Notes: generated by a model not told the origin, from the sequence alone. Shown: positions 11,937-21,799, numbered from the stretch's first letter. The stretch is DNA of 64,000 nt from JBEIHX01 sp040381075 (GCA_040381075.1 JBEIHX010000014.1:18642-82641), one strand, 5' to 3'. Program-made: numbers and translations.

Positions 11937-11996
11937 GGCCTGCGGCGCTCAGGCCTGCGGCGCTTATGGCGTGAGTCAGGGCCCGCGTCAGGGCCC
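11937..11996. repeat. two adjacent short tandem duplications in intergenic DNA
   Basis: GGCCTGCGGCGCT occurs at 11937-11949 and 11952-11964 (period 15). GTCAGGGCCC occurs at 11975-11984 and 11987-11996 (period 12). Both lie in the 296-nt gene-free gap between the convergent crotonase and TonB receptor genes, which otherwise holds only the terminator. Confidence 0.7.
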
Positions 11997-12025
11997 ATCA
12001 CCCAGGACCCACAAACTTCACCTGG

Positions 12026-12062
12026 AAAAAGAAAAGGGGCGGGCCTTACGGACCCGCCCCTT
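12026..12062 (-). terminator. rho-independent terminator of the TonB-dependent receptor gene
   Basis: A 10-bp perfect stem (12034-12043 paired with 12053-12062, AAGGGGCGGG on the plus strand) with a 9-nt loop. Read on the minus strand it is followed by a T-rich tail, TTTTCTTTTT. It lies 24 nt downstream of the receptor stop codon. This is the clearest intrinsic terminator in the window. Confidence 0.9.
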
Positions 12063-12085
12063 CAGCAACCAGGATCACTCAGATC

Positions 12086-15000
12086 CTAGAACTCGTATCT
12101 GAGGCCAACCTGGATCTGCCAGCGTGAGCGATCCGTGTTGCGCGTGACGCCTCCGGCCGGCCCGGCGGAGGAAGCCGGATTGAGGAGGGTCGCGTTCGGG
12201 CCTGAGATCCGGTAGCGGCCGCAGGACAGCACGCCGGCATTGTCAGACACGCCGTTCGCGCCGGCGCAGGCGACGTCGAAGAGACGCACGTCTTCGCCAT
12301 ACTCTTCAATGACACCCCAGTCTGAATTCAGCAGATTCAAGACGTTTCCGATGTCAAAGGTGAGCGTTGCTCGGTTACCCTCGAACAAGGCCGGAATCTG
12401 CTGGCTGATCTGAAGATCCCAGACATTGATGTCAGGATTGTCGAAAGCCCCGCGCGGCGCGATGCCGCCTGTGGGAATGCCGAACTTCGAGACCAGCAGG
12501 CGCAGATTGTCGACCGTGGCCACGCTGTCAAAGGCGACGCGCGCATCACTGGACACGGTCACCACAGTCGTCGTGCCGACAGTGGTGGTGGCGACCGTTC
12601 CTGACAGGTCGGGAATGTAGGCCAGTTGCGCGCCGCGGGCGACGCCGAAGGTGGCGTTCCGCCCGGATCCACCATTCATGGTGAAGGTCACCGGGCGACC
12701 CTTGCGCCAATCGCCGAACAGCGAGACACGGGTCTCCAGATCGCCGACGAAATTATGGCGCCAGCCGAATTCGGCCTTGATTGCGTCCGAGATCTCTTCC
12801 TGGCCGCGGCCTTTCGTGGCCGTGTTCGGATCAAGCGACGCGTACTGGCCGCCGTACAGTGAACTCGCCGTCGACGAGAAGCGTGCAGACGCTGAGAATT
12901 CGTCCGAATTCTGCAGGGTGTAGGACAGACCGATATTCAGTCCGTTGTCGAAGTACTTCGACACGCCCACGCCGGCGGTCCAGATCGACCCGGTCTCATC
13001 AGGATTGAAAGCCTGAATGTCCCGGCTGGACCCTGGATTCGTCGAGCTGACTGTGGTCCCGACAATGGCCGTGCGCTGAGCTGTTGACAGTCCATCGTAG
13101 CGGACGCGGCCGTCCGGCGTCAAAGCCTGCTGGCCATTGACGATGAGACGCTGCGCTCGAATGTCGCGGAACGCCAGGCCGTCCTTGGTGCGGACATAGA
13201 CGGCGTTGAGGCCAAGCTTCCAGCCATCAAGCACCTCCCAGTCAACCGCGAGGTTGGCGCGCCAATCTGAGGGCATCGAAAAGTTCGGAGCGATCGAATT
13301 GGTTTCCGACGTCGCCGGCACGGTCGATCCCCCAAGCGCAGCCTGCACCGAAGCCGGGATTGTCGAGCCAAACGCCGAAGACACCGGAACGTTCAACGCA
13401 GCAAGGCAGACCGCGGGGGTCACGACACAGTTCACGGCGCCCGTGGTTTCGGTGATGAAACCGCCTCCCTGAGCCGTCGTCGCCGCAAGGCTCGTCGCGT
13501 TCGCAGCCGTCGGCGACCGGTCGAACTGAAGCGTGTTGTCAAGAATGCCCGTGTTCGAAAACGAGTTGGACAGGAACACGTCGGGCAGACCACCCGAGAA
13601 CAGACCGACGCCGCCGCTGACCTTGAGGTTGTCCATCGGCCGCCACGTCGCGGACAGACGGGGCATGACGACACTCAAGCCGTCATACGTCGTTTGATTG
13701 TTGAAGCCGTACCGGCTCACAAAGTTGGGATTGAGCGCTGGCTTGTCGTCAACCGTGTAGGCGTCGTAACGCAACCCGTAACTTACCGACAGGAAGTCGT
13801 TGATATCCCAGGTGTCCTGGGCGAACAGCGACAGCGTGTTGTAGCTGAAGGCGGCAGCCGCATCACGCGGGTTGCCGGACAGGGCGTTGCGGTAGATCAG
13901 CTGGTTGGCGAAGCCCTGCGAGAACTGCGAAATCGAGTCGAAGTAGTAGGTGCCGCGGCTGTTCGGCAGGAAGAGATTGAAAATCTCCTGCTGCGAGTAT
14001 TGCGCCCCTGCCTTAAGCTGGTGTGAGCCGAGGGAGTATTCCGCCGCGAACTGGCCCTGCGTGTTCTGGGTTTCCAGGAAATTTGCGTGCCGGAACTGGT
14101 CCGGACCGAACCGCACAACCGCGACGCTTGTGGCGCCGTTGCGGCAGCTCAGGAACGGGTTCGACTGACCGGCCGCATCCAGGTTGGTGGCGGTCGAGCA
14201 CACGCGGATGTCAGAGAAGTTTTGACCGTTGGTCGGCTCCTGAAGACGCGTATAGTCCCGGCGCGAGAGACGCACCTCAGTGCTGAGGTTCTGTGTCCAG
14301 TCAGAGTTGACCTGCAGGGAATAGGTCTGGTCATCCTCGCCGGTCAGATACCACTGCGACAGCAGGCCAGCGCTTCCGGAGTTGATGTTGGTGCGCTGGA
14401 TGACGCCGGATTCCGATTTGCGGTAGGTAAACGTCGCACGGTGATTGTCCGTGATGTTCCAGTCAAAGCGGCCGGTATACTTTTCATCCGTGATCGGGCG
14501 CGTGAGCGGAATGCCGCCGACCGGATATTGCGACCCATAGGTCCCGGAGAACACGTTCGTCACCGCGGCAATATCGCCAAGCGTCATCGGAACAACGCTC
14601 GAGCCGGAGCTCGTCGGGCCGACGATGTTCGTCGAGAAGCCCTGCCCGGCGGGCCCGACCTGCGACACGTCCTGGGACTCATAGGTCTCGTAGGAGAGCG
14701 CGAAGAACAGCCGATCCTTGACGATCGGACCGCGCAGCGTGGCCCCATAGTTGTCCTGCGTGACAAGCGACTTGACTGTCGTCCCCTTGATCCGGGTGCC
14801 GACGAGGCCTTCATTCAGATAGTTGACGAACGCCGAACCGCTCCAGTCGTTTGCGCCCTGGCGCAGCACGACGTTGATGGCGCCGCCGAGGAAGTCGCCG
14901 TTCTCCACGTCGAACGGCACAGCCTCAACCGTGAATTGGTCAACGGCGTCAATCGACACCGGGCCGCGCCGGGTGGGCAGGCCGCCCGTGTTGAGCCCGA

Positions 15001-15586
15001 AGTCGTCCTGGGCCTGCACGCCGTCGATCGAGATGCGGTTGGTCCGCGGGTTCGACCCCGCGATGGAGATGCCGCCGTCGCCGCGAAGGTTGGCCGACAC
15101 CAGCGGGTCGCGCCGTGCGAGATCGCGAATGTCGCGGTTGATCGAAACAATCGCCTCGATCTGATCGCGGTCGAGAGAGGTGGTGGACCCGACTTCGTTC
15201 GCGCCGACAAGGGCGGCGGCGGTGACCACGATCTCCTGCGCGGCCTCTTCCAGGTCTGCATTGAGACGGGTTGATTCACCGACAACGAGGTAGAGGCCCT
15301 CATATTTCTTCGTCTGGTAGCCGCCTGCCGCAACCTCGACGGTATACGGGCCGCCGACGCGCAGGCCGCGCGCATCATACACACCGGTTGCATTGGCCGT
15401 CTGCACCGAGCGCGTGCCGGTGGGGGTGTGCGTGATAGTGATTGTCGCGCCCGGCAGCGGATCCCCGCCAGTCGTAGTCACAGCGCCGCGCAAAGCGGAC
15501 GTTGTTTCCTGGGCGACCGCCACCTGGGCGGACGCGAGCGCCAACGCGCCGATCGCGGCCGAACCCGCGAGCTTCTTCCAGAACAT
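12086..15586 (-). CDS. TonB-dependent outer-membrane receptor with N-terminal carboxypeptidase-regulatory-like domain (Oar type)
   Basis: 1166 aa from the ATG giving MFWKKLAGSAAIG, preceded by a strong AGGGGG ribosome-binding site; the open frame extends 27 codons upstream. A Sec signal (about 1-25) is followed by a CarboxypepD_reg-like domain (about 30-105; GAVTTTGGDPLPGATITITH). A plug domain follows, with EIVVTAAALVG near its start and SIDGVQAQDDFGLNTGGLP within it. The remainder is a large beta barrel ending in the outer-membrane signature GLRYEF. Such receptors import large ligands with TonB energy; the ligand cannot be told from sequence. It is monocistronic with its own terminator and has no adjacent TonB or substrate genes. 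Confidence 0.93.
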   Translation of the reverse strand: MFWKKLAGSAAIGALALASAQVAVAQETTSALRGAVTTTGGDPLPGATITITHTPTGTRSVQTANATGVYDARGLRVGGPYTVEVAAGGYQTKKYEGLYLVVGESTRLNADLEEAAQEIVVTAAALVGANEVGSTTSLDRDQIEAIVSINRDIRDLARRDPLVSANLRGDGGISIAGSNPRTNRISIDGVQAQDDFGLNTGGLPTRRGPVSIDAVDQFTVEAVPFDVENGDFLGGAINVVLRQGANDWSGSAFVNYLNEGLVGTRIKGTTVKSLVTQDNYGATLRGPIVKDRLFFALSYETYESQDVSQVGPAGQGFSTNIVGPTSSGSSVVPMTLGDIAAVTNVFSGTYGSQYPVGGIPLTRPITDEKYTGRFDWNITDNHRATFTYRKSESGVIQRTNINSGSAGLLSQWYLTGEDDQTYSLQVNSDWTQNLSTEVRLSRRDYTRLQEPTNGQNFSDIRVCSTATNLDAAGQSNPFLSCRNGATSVAVVRFGPDQFRHANFLETQNTQGQFAAEYSLGSHQLKAGAQYSQQEIFNLFLPNSRGTYYFDSISQFSQGFANQLIYRNALSGNPRDAAAAFSYNTLSLFAQDTWDINDFLSVSYGLRYDAYTVDDKPALNPNFVSRYGFNNQTTYDGLSVVMPRLSATWRPMDNLKVSGGVGLFSGGLPDVFLSNSFSNTGILDNTLQFDRSPTAANATSLAATTAQGGGFITETTGAVNCVVTPAVCLAALNVPVSSAFGSTIPASVQAALGGSTVPATSETNSIAPNFSMPSDWRANLAVDWEVLDGWKLGLNAVYVRTKDGLAFRDIRAQRLIVNGQQALTPDGRVRYDGLSTAQRTAIVGTTVSSTNPGSSRDIQAFNPDETGSIWTAGVGVSKYFDNGLNIGLSYTLQNSDEFSASARFSSTASSLYGGQYASLDPNTATKGRGQEEISDAIKAEFGWRHNFVGDLETRVSLFGDWRKGRPVTFTMNGGSGRNATFGVARGAQLAYIPDLSGTVATTTVGTTTVVTVSSDARVAFDSVATVDNLRLLVSKFGIPTGGIAPRGAFDNPDINVWDLQISQQIPALFEGNRATLTFDIGNVLNLLNSDWGVIEEYGEDVRLFDVACAGANGVSDNAGVLSCGRYRISGPNATLLNPASSAGPAGGVTRNTDRSRWQIQVGLRYEF

Positions 15587-15849
15587 TGATACCCCCTGTA
15601 ATGGCCGCAAGAACCGGACGGGTCCCCGGTGCGCTGCGTCGGTGGCGGCGTTAAACCCTTTCGTCAACCGGGAAGTGACGGATTTGCAACAATTCCGTGA
15701 CAGCGCTCGTGCGGGCCGCGTCGCAGCCTGTGGGGGCGCCGGTCTGTTTTTCTGAAATCGCTGAGAGGGTTAGTCCGCGGCCATCGGGGCAGTGGTCAGA
15801 ACGACCTTGGAGCGCTAGGAACGCGTTTCATCTGGCGAGTGTGGGGTTC
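15587..15849. promoter_or_regulatory. divergent spacer between TonB receptor and glycosyltransferase genes
   Basis: 263 nt holding both 5' regions. The only well supported element is the receptor ribosome-binding site beside 15587. No convincing -35/-10 pair or dyad was picked out by eye. Confidence 0.4.
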
Positions 15850-17442
15850 ATGTCACAATTCCTAACGCCGCTCGACGCAAAGGCGGCCTTGCGCTGGACC
15901 AGCCTGGGCCTGATCGGGATCGGCGCGTTGACCGCGACTCGCGTCATCGCGCTCTGGTTCAGCGACGCGCAACTCTACCCTGACGAGGCGCAGTATTGGG
16001 GCTGGGCTCAATCCCTGAGCTTTGGATATTTTTCGAAACCGCCGCTGATCGCATGGTTGATCGCCCTCACGACTGCGCTCGCGGGCGATACCGAAGTCGG
16101 GATCCGCATCGCCGCGCCCTTCCTCCACGCGGCAGCGGCATTGGCGATTTTCATGCTTGCCCGACGGATGGCCGATTCGCGGACAGGCGCGCTGGCAGGG
16201 CTGACCTATGCGGTGTCGCCGGCAGCCTGGGTGTCCTCCGGCGTCATCTCCACCGACGCGCTGCTGTTGCCCTGCTGGGCGGTGGCGATGCTTGCCGCAT
16301 GGCGTCTGGGCGCAGGCGGGACGCCCACCGGGCGCGGCGACTGGGCCGCATCGATCCTGCTGGGCCTTGCGCTTGGCCTTGGATTTCTGGCCAAGTACGC
16401 GATGGTGTACGGGCTTATCGCGCTCGCCCTGTGGTGCTGGGCTGATCGAGGCGCCCGGGCGCGGCTGGCGTCACGCCAGGGCGGCGCGGCGCTCGCGATC
16501 TGCGGCCTGCTGCTTGCGCCCAACCTGATCTGGAACGCCGGACACCGCTTTGCGACCGTGGCGCACACGGCCGGCGAAGCCAAATGGGGCGGCTCTGAAT
16601 GGGGGCTCGCCACCGTTGCAGATTTCCTGCTCGCCCAGTTCGGGGTCTTCGGACCTGTCGCGTTTGCAGCCCTTCTCGCTGGGCTGTCGCTGCTGGTCAT
16701 CCGCTGGAGGGCCGGGACGCTCAAACTGGACCGGCGCCAGACGTTCCTGCTGTGTTTCACAGCGCCGCCGCTCGGCCTTGTCACGCTCAACGCGGCCTTG
16801 GGTCCGACAAATGCAAACTGGGCGGCCAGCTCGTATCCCGCCGCTTCAATCCTGGTCGCGCTGTGGCTGATAGACTGGGGCAGACGGCGCTGGCCGGCGC
16901 TCGTCCTGGCCTCCGGCGCGGGCCTGGGGGCGCTGATGCTGATCACAACCACCAACTTCACGCTGGTCGACGCCTGGGGCTGGAACAATGCAGTCAAGCG
17001 GGTGCGGGCGTGGGACGTCACCAGCGCCCAGATCGCCGCGGCGGCGGCGCGCGGCACGGACGGCGCGCCGTTCCAGGCCATCGTTTTCGACATGCGCTTC
17101 ACGTATCACGAAGTGGCGTTTTACGGCCGCGCCTTCCCGCTGCCGGCGCTGCGGATGTGGCGTCGTTATCATGCGCCGAGAAACCACGCAGAGCAGACAG
17201 CATCGCTGGCGCCAGGAACCACAGGGCCCGTACTGCTCGTCATCGGAAATCCCCGCACGCCGCCCATCATGCAGGGCGACTTCAGCCGGATTGTGCCGAT
17301 CGGCAGGATCGTTACAGACCTCGGCCCGGGGCGCAGCCGCAGCTTCGATCTTTACGCCGGGTGGGGTTACGCGCCGCAGCGGCGCGACAGCGCTTTTGAG
17401 GCGCGCTGGGAGCGCGTCAACAGCGAACGCGACTCGGACTGA
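15850..17442 (+). CDS. GT-C family membrane glycosyltransferase (PMT/ArnT-like, GT39/GT83 type)
   Basis: 530 aa from the ATG giving MSQFLTPLDAKAALRW; a GTGGGG precedes it, whereas the longer open frame begins with non-membrane sequence. About ten hydrophobic segments are predicted. The first periplasmic loop carries LYPDEAQYWGWA, the acidic Asp-Glu motif of GT-C enzymes that use polyprenyl-phosphate sugar donors, followed by KPPLIAWLIAL. It probably transfers a sugar or aminosugar to a lipid, protein or glycan on the periplasmic face. Donor and acceptor are unknown. It lies 54 nt ahead of rpe and close to heparinase and FlaA1-like genes, which supports an envelope-glycan role. Confidence 0.83.
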   Translation: MSQFLTPLDAKAALRWTSLGLIGIGALTATRVIALWFSDAQLYPDEAQYWGWAQSLSFGYFSKPPLIAWLIALTTALAGDTEVGIRIAAPFLHAAAALAIFMLARRMADSRTGALAGLTYAVSPAAWVSSGVISTDALLLPCWAVAMLAAWRLGAGGTPTGRGDWAASILLGLALGLGFLAKYAMVYGLIALALWCWADRGARARLASRQGGAALAICGLLLAPNLIWNAGHRFATVAHTAGEAKWGGSEWGLATVADFLLAQFGVFGPVAFAALLAGLSLLVIRWRAGTLKLDRRQTFLLCFTAPPLGLVTLNAALGPTNANWAASSYPAASILVALWLIDWGRRRWPALVLASGAGLGALMLITTTNFTLVDAWGWNNAVKRVRAWDVTSAQIAAAAARGTDGAPFQAIVFDMRFTYHEVAFYGRAFPLPALRMWRRYHAPRNHAEQTASLAPGTTGPVLLVIGNPRTPPIMQGDFSRIVPIGRIVTDLGPGRSRSFDLYAGWGYAPQRRDSAFEARWERVNSERDSD

Positions 17443-17496
17443 GGCTGAAGCGGCGCTCGCCTTGCCTCGCCACCGCCGGACTGCTACCCCGCGGCT

Positions 17497-18171
17497 ATGG
17501 GAGAACATGGTTGCGACGTGATCATCTCGCCTTCAATCCTGGCGGCTGACTTTGCTGCGCTGGGCGCAGAGATCCGTGCTGTCGATGAGGCCGGCGCCGA
17601 CTGGATCCATATCGATGTCATGGATGGACGCTTTGTGCCCAACATCACCATCGGCCCTGACGTCATCAAGGCCCTTCGGCCACACACCGACAAGCCGTTT
17701 GACGTGCACCTGATGATCGCCCCCGTCGATCCGCATCTCGAGGCGTTTCGCGCCGCAGGCGCCGACCTCATCACGATCCATCCCGAGGCTGGTCCGCACC
17801 TGCACCGCAGCCTGCGGCGAATTCGCGACCTCGGCGCAAAATCCGGCGTTGCACTCAATCCCTCAACGCCGGTTGAGGCGGTTGATTGGGTCCTCGAGGA
17901 GGTCGACCTCGTCCTGGTGATGTCGGTCAATCCCGGCTTCGGCGGTCAGGCCTTCCTGCCTGGCCAACTTCGCAAGATTGAGGCGCTGCGGCGGCGGATC
18001 GATCGTGTCGGGCGGCCTGTCATCCTGGAAGTCGACGGCGGCGTGACGCCGGACACCGCCAGACTTTGCCGGGACGCAGGCGCAACGGCTCTGGTGGCGG
18101 GCAGCGCGGTGTTCCGGGGCGGGGCGTGCGCCTATCGCGAGAACATCGCGCGCCTGCGCGCTGGTCAGTGA
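17497..18171 (+). CDS. rpe: ribulose-phosphate 3-epimerase
   Basis: 224 aa, normal for the family. Hallmarks are ISPSILAADFAALG, WIHIDVMDGRFVPNITIGP (metal-binding His and Asp), DVHLMI, then VMSVNPGFGGQ and the C-terminal EVDGGVTPDTA. It interconverts ribulose-5-phosphate and xylulose-5-phosphate in the pentose phosphate and Calvin-type pathways. The start is uncertain: the ATG gives MGEHGCDVIISPS, while a GTG seven codons in would give VIISPS, closer to E. coli Rpe. The gene is followed after 7 nt by the heparinase gene, so they are likely co-transcribed. Confidence 0.95.
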   Translation: MGEHGCDVIISPSILAADFAALGAEIRAVDEAGADWIHIDVMDGRFVPNITIGPDVIKALRPHTDKPFDVHLMIAPVDPHLEAFRAAGADLITIHPEAGPHLHRSLRRIRDLGAKSGVALNPSTPVEAVDWVLEEVDLVLVMSVNPGFGGQAFLPGQLRKIEALRRRIDRVGRPVILEVDGGVTPDTARLCRDAGATALVAGSAVFRGGACAYRENIARLRAGQ

Positions 18172-18178
18172 GGGCGCG

Positions 18179-19885
18179 GTGAGCTGGGAGCGCCCAGACC
18201 GTCCCCGCCCAGGTTTCCTGGCGCGCCTGCGCGGCGCTGCCGTTGAGGAAATGTTCGGCTCGCCGGTGCACATGTCGCTGCTGCAGGGGCCGACGCCAGA
18301 GCGAATCGCGTCGTTCGCCCAGGACCTCCGCAAGGGATCGACAGAGCGCGGCGAGGCGATGCTTGACGGCGTGTTCGCCCATGGCGCAGATCATCTGATG
18401 GTGGGCTCTGAGGGAGACCCCTGGTCCACGACGTCGCCGACGCGCCGGTTCGCGCGACGCCTGCATGGGTTTCAATGGCTCGCTGATTTGACAGCTGTCG
18501 AAGGCCCGGGCCGACGCGCCGCGAAACGCCTCGCCGCGAGCTGGATAGCGACGTTTGGGCGCTGGAACGCCTTCGCCTGGCGCATGGACGTTCTGGCCGA
18601 GCGCATGATCTCCTGGACCTGCCACGGCGAGGCTTTCCTGGCCGATGAGGACGCGCTCTCGCGGGAGCGCGCCCTCGATGTCTACGCGCGCCAGATCCGC
18701 CATCTCGCCTTCGCCGCCCGTGACACGCTGGACCCGCGGGTGCGTCTTAAAGCGCTGATCGCGCTCTGTCTGAGCTGCGCCGCAACACCGGATGAGGCGC
18801 GCCGCCTGCCAGGAGCACTGGATCAGTTGGCGGAGGGACTTGATGAGCTGATCCTGGCCGACGGCGGCTGCATCACGCGCAATCCTGAAGCGCTCGCTGA
18901 TACGCTCGTCGAGCTGGTGATGCTCGAGGACTTTCTCAAAGCCCGCGACGAGGCCGCCCCACATGCGTTGAAAACCGCCATCGAACGCATGGGTCCCATG
19001 CTGCGGTTCTTCGTCATTGGCGACGGCGGCCTGCCCCTGTTTCACGGCGGGAGCGAAGGCGACCCAACGCTGATCGCGGAAACGCTGGCCAGGGTCCAGC
19101 CAAAGGGGCGCACCTTCAGCTTCGCGCCGCAATCAGGCTATCACCGCGTGGCTGCAGGCCCTACGATCCTGATCCTGGACGGCGCGGGCGCGCCGCCGCC
19201 CGACGCGAGCGGCGAGGCCCATGCGAGCGCGCTTGCCATAGACCTCTCCATTGCCGGGAGACGCGTCTTCACCTCACTCGGCCCCGCACCGTCAGAGGAT
19301 CCCGCCTGGCAGACCGCCACCCGCCATACAGCAGCCCATTCCGCCCTGGTGCTCGCCGATACCTCCTCAGCGCCTGTCGAGTTTGCGAGGCCAGGACGCC
19401 ATACGCCGCTGATCGGCCCGACCGGGGTGACAGCCCGACGCAATGAGGAAGAGCGGTCCGTGTGCCTGGAGGCGCGTCATGAGGGGTGGCGCACAAGTTA
19501 CGGCCTTGTCCATCGCCGCAGGGTTTATGTCGACCTCGATGGCCTGGACATTCGCGGCGAAGATGTGCTGTTCCGCCTCATTACCGACGGACCGAGCGAT
19601 CGAGCCGGACCGGTGCCCTACGCGATCCGCTTTCACGTGCATCCGCGGGTTCGCGTGCGCCCTGGCGAGGACGCCAAGTCCGTCCTGCTCGATATCGCGC
19701 TGCGCCAAATCTGGCGCTTCCGCAGTGACCGCGACATCAGTATCGAACCGTCCGTGTACTTTGGCGGAGGCCGTAAAGAAGACAATGTTCAGATCGTCAT
19801 TTCAGGCATGGCTGAGCCTGAGGGCCGCGGCGAGGATCCGCCCAACCGCATCCTGTGGCGGCTCACGCCAGGAGAGCGGTCATGA
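18179..19885 (+). CDS. heparinase II/III family protein
   Basis: 568 aa starting at GTG (MSWERPDRPRPGF), 7 nt after rpe. The N-terminal half is an alpha-helical toroid-like region containing FQWLADL and WIATFGRWNAFAW. The C-terminal part (about 300-550) is the beta-rich Hepar_II/III domain with SGYHRVAAGPTILILDGAG, HASALAIDLS and SYGLVHRRRVYVDLDG. The family comprises polysaccharide lyases, but the alphaproteobacterial members beside purH have no established substrate. No signal peptide is apparent, so a cytoplasmic or unconventional location is possible. The stop overlaps the next ATG (ATGA). Confidence 0.85.
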   Translation: MSWERPDRPRPGFLARLRGAAVEEMFGSPVHMSLLQGPTPERIASFAQDLRKGSTERGEAMLDGVFAHGADHLMVGSEGDPWSTTSPTRRFARRLHGFQWLADLTAVEGPGRRAAKRLAASWIATFGRWNAFAWRMDVLAERMISWTCHGEAFLADEDALSRERALDVYARQIRHLAFAARDTLDPRVRLKALIALCLSCAATPDEARRLPGALDQLAEGLDELILADGGCITRNPEALADTLVELVMLEDFLKARDEAAPHALKTAIERMGPMLRFFVIGDGGLPLFHGGSEGDPTLIAETLARVQPKGRTFSFAPQSGYHRVAAGPTILILDGAGAPPPDASGEAHASALAIDLSIAGRRVFTSLGPAPSEDPAWQTATRHTAAHSALVLADTSSAPVEFARPGRHTPLIGPTGVTARRNEEERSVCLEARHEGWRTSYGLVHRRRVYVDLDGLDIRGEDVLFRLITDGPSDRAGPVPYAIRFHVHPRVRVRPGEDAKSVLLDIALRQIWRFRSDRDISIEPSVYFGGGRKEDNVQIVISGMAEPEGRGEDPPNRILWRLTPGERS

Positions 19886-21762
19886 CGCCGGCGCTCGCAC
19901 AGGCGCGCGAAGGCGACAGCGCACGCGGGGCCATAATCCGGATCTGCGCGTACGATCTTTGCACCGCTGCAGCAGCGATATCTGCATCAGTGGGCGCGTC
20001 CCATGCCCTGGGGGGCGGACCCGCGCCGACCTACGCAAACGCCGCCCTTTCGTTCGTAGTCTGCGCCGCCGCAGCAATCTGGTCGCTTGGGATCCATCGG
20101 GCGGTGTGGCGCTACACAAGCCTTGACGACATTGTCCGGCTGATCAAGGGCGCCATGCTGACATGCCTGTTGTTTACGCCAGCCCTGGTCCTCCTGCACG
20201 CCGGCGCGAACATCCCGTTTGGCGCAGTCCTGCTGGCTTTTCCAATTTTCCTGACCTTGATGGTCAGCGGACGGTTGGTGGCGGTTGGGCTGGCGACGGG
20301 AGACCTCGCGGCCGCATTCCGCCGGGTGAACCGGCGCCGTCCACCAGCCTTGATCATCGGGGCGTCGCATGATGTCTCCGCGGCGCTTGCCGCCGCGCAG
20401 CGCTCCAGTGACGGGATGAACTTTCGCCCGATCGGGATTATCGCCACTGACGGCCGTCATATCGGCCGCGTTATTCGCGGGGCTCCGGTGATGGGCGGTC
20501 TTGCCGACATTGACCGCGCCATCGAGCAGCTCCGTCAAGCCGAACCGCAGGCGCCAGGCATCGCACTCGTCGGCCCCCTGACGGACAGATCCGCCATTGA
20601 AGCCGCGCTCGCCGCAGCGGGCAAGTGCGGATCCACCGTGTTTCGGCTGACCGCCGATCGCGATGCGCCCCGCTTTCTGCCTGTGGCGCCGGTCGATCTT
20701 CTGGCGCGCCCCGCGCGCAGCATCGACAGCACCCAGGCGCGCCAGCTGATCTCCGGCAAGCGCGTTTTGATCACGGGCGCCGGCGGCACGATCGGGGGCG
20801 AACTCGCACGTCAGGCGGCCGGCCTCAATCCGGCCCTGCTGGTTCTCGTTGATGCGTCTGAGCGTAATCTCTACGAGATCGATCTGGAGTTCACGGAGCG
20901 ATTTTCTGCAACGCCGCGCGTCGCCGCACTGGGCGACGTGCGCGATCTGGCGCGTATCAACAAGATCTTCGCACAGCACAAACCGCAGGTGGTCATTCAT
21001 GCGGCGGCGCTGAAGCATGTGCCCCTGATGGAGACGAACGCTCCACAAGCCATTTTGACAAACGTTGGCGGGTTGAAAACCGTAGCGGATGCAGCTGTGT
21101 CACACGGCGCGGATGTCTTTGTTTTCATATCGACGGACAAGGCAGTCAATCCATCCAATGTCATGGGCGCCACCAAACGCGTCGGCGAGCTCTATCTGCG
21201 AGGGGCGGCCGCGGCGCACCCCCAGATTGCATGGGCCGCCGTTCGCTTCGGCAATGTTCTGGGTTCAGCCGGGTCCGTCGCCCCGCTGTTCGAGCGCCAG
21301 ATCGCCCGAGGCGGTCCGGTCACTGTGACCCATCCGGACATCACGCGGTATTTCATGACTGTCGAAGAGGCAGCCCACCTCGTTCTCCTGGCGGCGAGCC
21401 ACGCCCGCGCAAGCAGCGCATCGGCAGGCGATGTCTATGTGCTCGACATGGGAGACCCAGTGCGCATCGAAGATCTGGCGCGCCAGATGATCCGCCTGAA
21501 GGGCCTTGAGCCCGACAAGGATGTGAAGATTGTCCACACCGGCCTGCGGCCCGGCGAGAAGATCCACGAAGAGATTTTCTACGAAGCCGAACTGGTTCGC
21601 CAATCCGGGGTAGACGGAGTGTTTATTGCGGATACGCCGGCCGTAGACCTCCCCAGTCTTGAGCCGCAGATTGCGATGCTTCTTGCAGCAGCCGATCGCG
21701 GTGATGACGAGGGCTCGCGCGCGGCTCTGCACATGCTGGCGCCGGAATTCCGCGCCTCCTGA
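19882..21762 (+). CDS. FlaA1/CapD/WbpM-type membrane nucleoside-diphosphate-sugar 4,6-dehydratase
   Basis: 626 aa. The ATG is in an ATGA overlap with the heparinase stop and is preceded by GGAGA. Four hydrophobic segments (about 20-132) are followed by a CoA-binding-like domain (about 145-280) and an extended SDR domain. The NAD-binding loop is TGAGGTIGG (298-306). The catalytic region has ISTDKAVNPSNVMGATKR, with Ser417-Thr-Asp-Lys420 and Met428/Lys432 in place of the usual Tyr-x3-Lys, as in large WbpM/PglF-type enzymes. These make UDP-4-keto-6-deoxy-GlcNAc for surface glycans or protein glycosylation. The substrate is inferred. It sits between heparinase and purH. Confidence 0.9.
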   Translation: MTPALAQAREGDSARGAIIRICAYDLCTAAAAISASVGASHALGGGPAPTYANAALSFVVCAAAAIWSLGIHRAVWRYTSLDDIVRLIKGAMLTCLLFTPALVLLHAGANIPFGAVLLAFPIFLTLMVSGRLVAVGLATGDLAAAFRRVNRRRPPALIIGASHDVSAALAAAQRSSDGMNFRPIGIIATDGRHIGRVIRGAPVMGGLADIDRAIEQLRQAEPQAPGIALVGPLTDRSAIEAALAAAGKCGSTVFRLTADRDAPRFLPVAPVDLLARPARSIDSTQARQLISGKRVLITGAGGTIGGELARQAAGLNPALLVLVDASERNLYEIDLEFTERFSATPRVAALGDVRDLARINKIFAQHKPQVVIHAAALKHVPLMETNAPQAILTNVGGLKTVADAAVSHGADVFVFISTDKAVNPSNVMGATKRVGELYLRGAAAAHPQIAWAAVRFGNVLGSAGSVAPLFERQIARGGPVTVTHPDITRYFMTVEEAAHLVLLAASHARASSASAGDVYVLDMGDPVRIEDLARQMIRLKGLEPDKDVKIVHTGLRPGEKIHEEIFYEAELVRQSGVDGVFIADTPAVDLPSLEPQIAMLLAAADRGDDEGSRAALHMLAPEFRAS

Positions 21763-21799
21763 ACAGCCTTCCATTGTCCATTCCGAACAGGATTTCCTC

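Noticed and set aside
14087..15274. 395-codon open frame opposite the TonB receptor gene
   Set aside because: It is antisense to a well supported CDS, its composition is Arg/Val/Gly-rich as expected of a GC-rich shadow frame, and it has no recognisable motif.
19987..21048. 353-codon open frame opposite the FlaA1-like dehydratase
   Set aside because: Antisense to clear SDR motifs; no independent support.
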